64,000 nt of DNA from Delphinus delphis (taxonomy: Eukaryota > Chordata > Mammalia > Artiodactyla > Delphinidae), in contig NC_082684.1 in the NCBI RefSeq assembly GCF_949987515.2, forward strand, positions 50,062,006 through 50,126,005. Direction: 5' to 3'. Under the pieces are notes generated by a model. It saw nothing but the letters and a program-made list of their open reading frames with translations. It was not told the origin of the DNA and did not search any database. The stretch's first letter is position 1, and each line of letters begins with the position of its first letter. The translations under genes and the position numbers were made by a program. Below are positions 56,345 to 64,000 of this stretch, piece by piece.

Positions 56345-56512
56345 TTTTCCCACTTTTTTTGAGATATAATTGACATATAATACACTGTGTACATTTAAGG
56401 TCTGCAACGTGATGATTCGAGATACCTATATACTGTGAAATGATTAACACAATCAGGTTAGCAAACACCTCCATCACCTCACATAGTTACCATCTGTGTG
56501 TGTGTGTATGTG
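56345..56512 (-). mobile_element. L1 3' end fragment
   Basis: 'tttgagatataattgacata', 'gatgattcgagatacctata', 'caaacacctccatcacctca' is the older L1M 3' end in antisense, ending in a short TG run. Confidence 0.6.
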
Positions 56513-56594
56513 GAGAGTCAAATCTACTTCTAAGGTTTAGGGTACTGGTGGGCCTTTAAGTGTATAAAAATGGTTAATAAAAATGCTATGGGAG

Positions 56595-56805
56595 GGCTTC
56601 CCTGGTGGTGCAGTGGTTGAGAGTCCGCCTGCCAATGCAGGGGACACGAGTTCGTATCCCGGTCTGGGAAGATGCCACATGCCGTGGAGCGGCTGGGCCC
56701 ATGAGCCATGGCCACTGAGCCTGCGTGTCTGGAGCCTGTGCTCCGCAATGGGAGAGGCCACAACAGTGAGAGGCCCGCATATCGCAAAAAAAAAAAAAAA
56801 AAAAA
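56595..56805 (+). mobile_element. CHR-type SINE, short form
   Basis: Sense copy with a long A tail; perfect 16-bp target-site duplication AAAAATGCTATGGGAG at 56579-56594 and 56806-56821. Confidence 0.95.
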
Positions 56806-57139
56806 AAAAATGCTATGGGAGAAAACTGGGATGAATTAATCCAGGAGATGGAGTACTTAATACTGAGAAGATGAAAGAGAAGAGAATAAATGTAATTAGT
56901 CCTAAAACATATGCTCAAGAATCTTTCATTCTTGAGCATAGGCTTCTAAGAGAAGGGAATTCAAGTTTGTGTGCAAGAGAATTTTTTTAGGGTTTATTCT
57001 TATTTCTGTTACAGGCAAATCTTAATTTACTAACTACCTGTGCATAGAACTGTACATATAAATGGTACCCTATCTCTCTGCTACCAGAACCTCCCCTATC
57101 ATAGATATCCTCTGCTGGGGTGTGCCCAGTTGCTAATTC

Positions 57140-57660
57140 AGTCCCCAAATATCATGTACTTAAGAATGACCTGGCGAGGGGCTTCCCTGGTGGCGCAGTG
57201 GTTAAGAATCCGCCTGTCAATGCAGGGGCCACAGGTTCGAGCCCTGGTCCGGAAAGATCCCACATGCCGTGGAGCAGCTAAGCCCATGTGCCACAACTAC
57301 TGAGCCTGCGCTCCAGAGCCTGTGAGCCACAACTATTGAGCCCACGTGCCACAACTACTGAAGCCCACGTGCCAAGAGCCCATGCTCCGCAACAAGAGAA
57401 GCTACAGCAATGAGAAGCCCGCGCACCGCAACAAAGAGTAGCCCCCGCTAGCCGCAACTAGAGAATGCCCGTGTGTAGCAACAAAGACACAACACAGCCA
57501 AAAATAAAAATAAATATAAATTAAAAAAAAAAAAAGAATGACCTGGCGAGTAATGATTCCCTGGTCCCAACACAAGGATCTGATTCAAAAGAACTGGGAT
57601 ACAGCTCAGAAATCTAACTAATAAGTTCACCAGGTAATTCCAATCTACGTGCTCATAAAA
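57140..57660. mobile_element. hAT-Charlie (MER5-like) element split by a SINE
   Basis: 'agaatgacctggcgag' with 'ccctggtcccaacacaagga' and 'caccaggtaattccaatcta' are the MER5-type pattern on either side of the SINE at 57179-57533. Confidence 0.45.
57179..57533 (+). mobile_element. CHR-type SINE, long form
   Basis: Sense copy; perfect 17-bp target-site duplication AAGAATGACCTGGCGAG at 57162-57178 and 57534-57550. Confidence 0.95.
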
Positions 57661-59734
57661 TCTTGCTCTGTGTCTATCACCAAGGCTGCAGATCTCATTA
57701 AAAGCCATCTCAGCACACAAGCTAAATACTGACAGCAGTCTTACCAACCTATCTCAGGGCTCCATGCCTCAGAGAGGTGCAGGAATTATTGGATATATTC
57801 AAGGCTCTGGCTTAAAGGGACCAGGATTGAGGAATAGGACAAGGATTGAGGAATATTATGGCTAGTATTTAAATTTACTTGAGATTAAACAGGCTTTTGT
57901 AGACTGGCTTATAAAGATACCCACCATACAGAAATACCACTGGGAAATGTACTGACATCTAAAAAATTGGTTCAAGTGAAGCTTGAGAATATACTTCAGT
58001 AAATTGGGGGATGTAGCCTATATAATTAGAGGACATGAAATGGTTAAAGAGTAAACTCCTGGGCTGCTATAACCAAAAGGCACATTTAATGACATAAAGG
58101 CTTCTTAGAGTCCACTTTCCAGCATATTGGGGAATCCTTTTCAGCTCAGGCCCAACAGCAAACTTACTGTTATCACCACATTATAGAACAAGTGGAAACC
58201 CTCTCCACTACCTCAGCCCAGCAGAGTTGAGAGAACATGAATGACAAGCACACAGAAAGCTGTAGAGCCACACAATGGAAAAGGAGCCTTTCCCAGCGTA
58301 AGAAGTAACTAATGGCTGACCATTTAGCACAGAGCATTAGAGGAAGACAGTCTTGCTTGGTGCTGAAAGACAGTCTGTAAATGAAACAGTTCATTTAAGG
58401 TGCACTTCAAATAAGGTCTAACAATCTGAAAAACTCCTAATAAGGATTTTGTAATAAGTAATAAGGATATCGACACAAGGATGTAATCATCTCACTGTAG
58501 AGCTATGTGGGGCCTTATGACCAAGGAAGAAAAATTCATAGACCCAAATAGAGACAAATCTCCTACCACACCTGATGAGATATTTTCACCAGGTCCTTAG
58601 AGCAAATTGGAAATTATTACCTAAAGTCCTTGTCAAATATGTATGGGTATTACATGTTTAAATTAATGGAAATGTATTCATTCTCAACCAAACCTCTTGA
58701 TGTCCTAAGGTAGAGAAGCTAAAGAACCTAGTTATTTTTAAAGAAGAGTTATATTAATGAGGTAGCTCCTAGTGGATCATTATACTTAAGATTCAAGTGC
58801 TCATAGTGAGCAAAGCAAGTGAGAAAATAAGTAATGTCACTCAGAGAATGCTATATTATGTCTTAATTTGGATTATACTTCTGGAGTGTAGTTTACAGCT
58901 GGCTTTTATAGGCTTGCGAGGAAGACATTACAGTTCGAGGAATATTACAAATCAGGTTTGTAAACAAGCTATATAGCATGTTGGTAGCTTGAAACTGGCC
59001 ACAGTAAAAGTATTTACACCACAGAAATCAGCAAATGCTACAAATCAGACCCACCTCCCCTGCTTCCCTAGCCAGTTGTAAACATTAACCAGCACACCAC
59101 TGGCTAAACTTAACACTTCAAAATCACTTTTAAACTGAATTCACTTAGCTTTTAGTTCTCTTTTTTTAAATATAGTTTTAAAATACAATTACAGATATTT
59201 TGTTTGCTTGGTATAAATTGGCTTTTGGTTTAAGAATCCAATTAATCTGTTAATTCATTTCATTGGCTAATTGCCCTCACTTTTGCTGCCTGAGACATAT
59301 CTTGTTTATTATTTATAATTTCACTCTGTTTCAGAGTTAAGAATTCTTCTATTTTAAATTTGTTAAATTTAATTTTAGTAAAAATTATTATTTTAAAAAT
59401 ATTATTGCCCCTTACTTCATTTTCTCAGGCAGTATTTAAAATTTCTCCACAATTTTATCCAAATAAATAAAACTATCTTCTCAGATAGAAGAGAGTAGAA
59501 AGTGACCTGCTGAAAGAACTGCTGAAATTAATTAAATTTTTATTTAAAAGTTATTTTATTTTGGAATTTTTTCTATGTTTTTTCTAATTTAAATGTGAAT
59601 TATTTTGCTGATATCTTAAATGTTGTTCTAAGATTTAAGTATATTTGCATTTTATCTTTTAATTTCATGATGTGTAGTATTTTTGTCTTGAATTTGGTTG
59701 CTTTAATTTTAAATATTATTTTTTAAAATAAATT

Positions 59735-60011
59735 TGTTTATTTATTTTTGGCTGTGTTGGGTCTCTGTTGCTGCGCATGGGGCTTTCTCAGTTGTGGCAA
59801 GCGGGGGCTACTCTTTGTTGCAGTGTGCGGGCTTCTCGTTGCAGTGGCTTCTCTTGTTGTGGCGCATGGGCTCTAGAGTGCAGGCTCACTAGTTGTGGCG
59901 CACGGGCTTAGTTACTCCGTGGCATGTGGGATCCTCTCTGACCAGGGATTGAACTCGTGTCCCCTGCATTGGCAGGGGGATTCTTAACCACTGCGTCACC
60001 AGGGAAGTCCC
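59735..60011 (-). mobile_element. CHR-type SINE, long form
   Basis: Antisense from (TTTA)n 'tttttggctgtgttgggtct' to 'caccagggaagtccc'. Target-site duplication TTAAATATTATT at 59709-59720 and 60012-60023. Confidence 0.92.
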
Positions 60012-60799
60012 TTAAATATTATTAAAGTAGCTTTGGAAGCTACTTTTGCTACTTAACGAGTTTCTCATTTCAATTTCAGATACTTAGATTTATAAGTCCA
60101 AACCTGTTCAGGAGTCACTGTTGACTCATTCAGTCAAAACTTTTTCTTTTCATTGACATTTGTAACGCCAACAGTTTACCAACAAGTAGTGATCTCTTAA
60201 AGTTTTTTCTATTGTTTTCAGTTTGTTGTTTTTTGTTAGTTAGTTTAGTTTTGTTTTGTTTTACCGAAGGCCTGTTTGCCTGCCTATCTATCCATCTATC
60301 TATCAACAGAGCACTGGTTTGTCTCTTTTGGTTTTAGTTTATCTAGCAAAGTATAAGAAGCAGTGACATCTGCTGGTAAGACTGAAAACTCCTTTCCAGA
60401 ATTTACTCTGGAGTTACCCAATCTATGTCAATGAGTCCTGAGGTAGCAAGTTCAGAAAAGAGAAAAGTCAAAGCAAACAGCCTAATCACTATACAACACT
60501 TCAACTATCAACATGATGAATGATTTCTAAAAAAGGCAACAGAGTCTAACGGGTATTGTAAACCACACAGAAGATTGTATGCAGGGACTTATTTCATTCT
60601 ATATCAACTCCTCTCCCCACCTGCTTCGCCAGATCTGAGAGGAGAGATTCATACTCCTTCAGTCACAGCACACCAACATCTCTCCATGCAAAGGTCCCTT
60701 TCTTGTTTTACTTTATCATATTTTTCCCCAGATTCCCACTCCCATTCCTCAACTGTCTGCTCTCAACCACACTTATTCTAACATATATTATTTTGTGTA

Positions 60800-63170
60800 T
60801 GTAGAAGTTTTAAAATCACACATAGTATCATGCTATAGAACTCAAACTTTTTCCCTACTTAATTCAGTATTAATTTTAACACTTTACTCATGCCACTCTA
60901 TACTTTGGGTTCATTGCGTTTGGATGTTGCAAAATATTTCAGAGTATGCTTTTCACCCTATTTTATGTATCTGTTCTTCTGGTGATGGACACCTAAGTTG
61001 CCTACAACTTCCTGCTACTACAACGCTATCAGTGCCACAGTGAGTATCCTTATATATTTGCCCTGCTCCACAGAATGGTTGCTCCAATCCGCACTTTAAC
61101 CAACAGGGCTTGAGTGTTCCCATTTACTCAAATCCTAGCTATCATTTCATATTTATCCCCATGTTCTACTTTTTGCCTATCTAATGAGTATAAAGTGGTA
61201 TCTCATTGTTTTAATCTTTAACTGATTATCAATAAGACTTAACATCCCTTAGAAAATGTGTTAGCCATTCAGGTTCCCTTTCTGTTAATTGTCTATACAT
61301 CCATTGCCTAATTTTTTTTATTAAGTTCAGTTTATCATTTGTGAATGGCTTGGGATTTTTTTAAGACCTTCTTTTAGTAAAACTGAGAGGAAGGTACAAA
61401 GGTTTGCCATATATATACCACCTGTCCCAACACATGCATAGCCTCTCCCACTATCAACATCACTTGCTAGAACGGTATATATTTTTTAAGCAAGAATGAA
61501 CCTACATTGACATCATAATCGCTCAAAGTCCATAGTTTATCTTAGGGTTCACTCTTAGTGTTGTACATTCTATGGGTTAGGACAAATGTATAATAACATA
61601 TATCCATCATTATAATATCTTATAGAGTATTTTCACTGCCCCCCAAATCCTCTGTGCTCTGCCTGTTCTTTTCTCTGCCCCTCATGCTGCACCTTCGGCC
61701 CACCCCAAAACCACTGATCTCTTTATTGTCTCTATGGTTTTGCCTCTTCCAGAATATCATATAGTTGGAATCATACAGTGTGTAGCCTTCTCAGATTGAT
61801 TTCTTTTGTTTAGTAATGCGCATTTAAGATTTCTCCATGGCTTTTTGTGGCTGATAGCTCATTTCTTTTCTTTTGTGTTGAATAACATTCCATCATCTGG
61901 ATGTACCACAGTTTAAATATCCATTCACTTACTGAAGGACATCTGGGTTGCTTACAAGTTTGGGCAATTATGTATAAAGCTGCTACAAACATCTGTGTGC
62001 AGATTTTATGTGGACATAAGTTTTCAACTCCTTTGGGTAAATACCAAAAACACAACCACTGGATTGTATGGAAAGAGTAGGTTTAGTTTTTTAAGAAATT
62101 ACCAAACTATCTTTGAAAGTGGCTGTACCATTTTGCATTTCCACCAGAAATTTATGAGAGTTCCTGTTGCTGTACATCCTTATTTGTGGAGCATGTGGTG
62201 TTGTCAGTGCTCTGAAATTTGGCCATTCTAATAGGTGTGTAGTGGTCCCTTTGCCTATTTTTGATGGGCATCCCAGTCTTATTTGCAAAACTTCCTTGCA
62301 CATTCTATATATTAATCCCTTGTTGACTTTTGACATTGTCATTATCTTCTACCAATCCAGTTACTTTGCTTATAGAGTCTCCTGATAAATAGAAATACTT
62401 TATTCTGATATAGTAATATCCATCAATTTTTTATTACATTTTTTTTTAGTGGGGGGGGGTCTTAGTGAATAACTGTTTCTTCACCCCAGGTCAGAAGGAT
62501 ATTCTCCAGTATTTTATTCTATTAACTTTATAGTTTTAAATTTCATATTTAGTTCTTTAATACAACTGGAGCTCTCTTCCACATATGGTGTTCAGTAGAA
62601 ATTCAACTTTTTCTTCAAAAAGTGAATTAGTTTTTCCAAACCCCAGCTATTAATCCATCCATTTCCCACTGGTTTATGACATGACCTCTACTGCATACTA
62701 GGTTTCTATATATAGAGGGATATTTCTGAACTCTGTTTAGTTTCATCTGTTTTTCTCTTATCTGTGCAGAATCACACCATTTTCATTGCTATGGTTTTCT
62801 AGTATGTATTCAATCCCCCAATTTGGATTTTCTTTTTAAAAACTGACAGATCAAAAGAGAACTTAATTTTTCCATATAAGTTATAGAAAAATGTGTTGAA
62901 TTTCTCAAAAAATCCCGTTGTAGTTTTAATTGGAATTACACTGAGTTTATTGGTTAATCTGGGGAAAAATAAATTCTCTACAACATTAAATCATCCTGTC
63001 TGGAATCATATTATATCTCTCTGGTTTGTATAAATTTTCCTTTATGATCTTTAATGAAACTTTGAAAATATTTTCTCCATAAAGTTCTTTATATTTTGGA
63101 TTTTGGTAGTTAACTATCAAAGCTTTTTTTTCTTTTTTGCTATTGTGAATGGAGAAAGAAACATGACCCT
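60800..63170 (-). mobile_element. Old L1 sequence (3' portion), fragmented
   Basis: Antisense L1 text throughout: 'aaagtggtatctcattgttt' (61190s), 'gaataacattccatcatctg' (61880s), 'ctgctacaaacatctgtgtg' (61980s), 'ccttgttgacttttgacatt' (62320s), 'gttgtagttttaattggaat' (62920s). Repeated 3'UTR-like motifs suggest more than one element. It stops about 75 bp from the ATL1 exon. Confidence 0.6.
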
Positions 63171-63243
63171 CTTAGTTAGTATACCTGGTTATAATCTTCA
63201 GGAAACTCTAATAAGAATTTATCATCATTTTATACCCACTCAC

Positions 63244-63300
63244 CTGAAATGGCTTCAGGAATGTTTCCTCCATTGCCAGTCTGCCATACTCAGTGAAAAG
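63244..63300 (-). CDS. ATL1: ATL1 exon: GTPase domain helix (19 codons); gene continues beyond window
   Basis: 57 nt, phase 0; acceptor TTTTCCTTGTAG before 63300, donor CAG|GTGAGT after 63244. It reads LFTEYGRLAMEETFLKPFQ, human residues 192-210, identical as recalled. It is the most 5' ATL1 exon in the window: I looked for the preceding exon (ending DLQHLQ) up to 64000 and did not find it. The P-loop and DTQG motifs must lie to the right of the window. Only 13 intronic bases separate the exon from a (TG)19 repeat on the coding strand. Confidence 0.93.
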
Positions 63301-63312
63301 CTACAAGGAAAA

Positions 63313-63313
<1 letters not shown>

Positions 63314-63351
<38 letters not shown>
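63314..63351. repeat. (CA)19 microsatellite against an ATL1 acceptor
   Basis: 19 uninterrupted CA units on the + strand, i.e. (TG)19 on the ATL1 coding strand, ending 13 bases before the exon at 63300. Confidence 0.98.
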
Positions 63352-63355
<4 letters not shown>

Positions 63356-64000
63356 ACTTCAGTATCTGCAAAGTTTTACTTCTTGGTTTTCTTCCACTAA
63401 TTTTTTTCTCTAGCTGTAATGTAATACTGTATTATTAAGATTAAAATAATCATTTTAAGTAATTAAGTATTAGATAAAGCAGAGCTACAGTAATTATATA
63501 TTTTAAAATTAAGGACATAAAGTACATTTTAAAAATGAAGTTTCCATTTTAAAGGTAACACCTTTTATATCTAAAATGTAGGACAATTTTTTTTGTGGGG
63601 AAGATGGGGGACAAAGAAACATGTTAAATGACCTTTCAAAGCAAAACTTTCATAGATTAGACCAGAGAGCTATAAACTAAGTAGGATAATTTACTGTTGT
63701 TGCCAGAGGAAATTTAACGTCCCAATGGTCTTGATCATTACAAAGACATACAGGCATTTGGTTTAAGAAGTGAAGAATCAAATACACCAACTTCTTTTAT
63801 TTTTTTATTGCTCCCAATTGAGAGGTACCATATCATTTTGTGTTGCCAGAAATGTAAGGTTTTGGAGAACATAGACTTGAGGGGGTGACTGTGATTGGGC
63901 CTCTGGTGAGAGTTCCGTCCAGACTGGCCAGGTGGATTTCCCCATATGTACACAGGAAATGCCGCTTCATCACACGAGAGTACCAAGCCACAGAGGCTTC
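63352..64000 (-). other. ATL1: ATL1 intron, right window edge
   Basis: AT-rich intronic sequence. No exon found; a GC-richer end at 63890-64000 does not match the expected upstream exon. Confidence 0.6.

Noticed and set aside
63738..63986. 82-codon minus-strand ORF as a further ATL1 exon
   Set aside because: The peptide does not match atlastin-1 upstream sequence and lacks proper splice sites.

Overview
The window is nuclear DNA from a mammal, most likely a cetacean. It is AT-rich and intron-rich, has a single CpG island, and is littered with interspersed repeats. The host group is inferred from at least fourteen copies or fragments of a tRNA-derived CHR-type SINE (A-box-like 'tggtggcgcagtggtta', B-box 'ggttcgagccc', CpG-rich body, A tail), several with intact target-site duplications, and from the absence of the Bov-B and Bov-tA repeats expected in a ruminant. 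No bacterial, phage, CRISPR or operon-like content is present.

Two protein-coding genes lie tail to tail. SAV1 (Salvador homologue 1, the Hippo-pathway scaffold) is complete on the + strand. Its CpG island and leader cover about 4190-5130, and its five coding exons are 4962-5055, 8119-8562, 23607-23877, 26567-26710 and 32406-32607, which join in frame to 384 codons plus stop. Its 3'UTR runs to about 33.85 kb. ATL1 (atlastin-1, an ER-shaping dynamin-like GTPase) is on the - strand and enters from the right edge. Nine coding exons are present: 63244-63300, 47847-47939, 46613-46751, 42578-42705, 41384-41440, 40503-40574, 38434-38865, a 15-nt microexon at 37191-37205, and the terminal exon 35194-35304. 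Together they encode the C-terminal 367 residues, corresponding to human residues 192-558: the end of the GTPase domain, the three-helix bundle, the membrane hairpin and the cytoplasmic tail. The 5' exons carrying the P-loop lie beyond 64000. Exon boundaries were set by splice consensus, reading frame and recalled human protein sequences.

Layout: 1-4130 intergenic with old LINE/LTR pieces; 4190-5130 CpG island, SAV1 leader and exon 1; 5.1-33.9 kb SAV1 body, where intron 2 holds a 7.2 kb antisense L1 complex (15.4-22.6 kb) and a solo endogenous-retrovirus LTR ending 48 bp before exon 3; 33.9-34.1 kb the narrow gap between the two convergent 3' ends; 34.1-64.0 kb ATL1, whose 15.3 kb intron between exons 47847-47939 and 63244-63300 contains a decayed class I ERV (51.8-54.7 kb), SINEs, a large TC/TG tract and old L1 sequence.

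The two genes have no known joint function; their pairing is positional and matches the human 14q22 arrangement. I did not find a new biological system. The observations most worth following are the solo LTR against the SAV1 exon 3 acceptor, the ATL1 microexon, the (TG)19 tract against an ATL1 acceptor, a SINE 20 bp from an ATL1 donor, a near-perfect 36-bp inverted repeat at 645-720, and the duplicated 5' architecture of the antisense L1.
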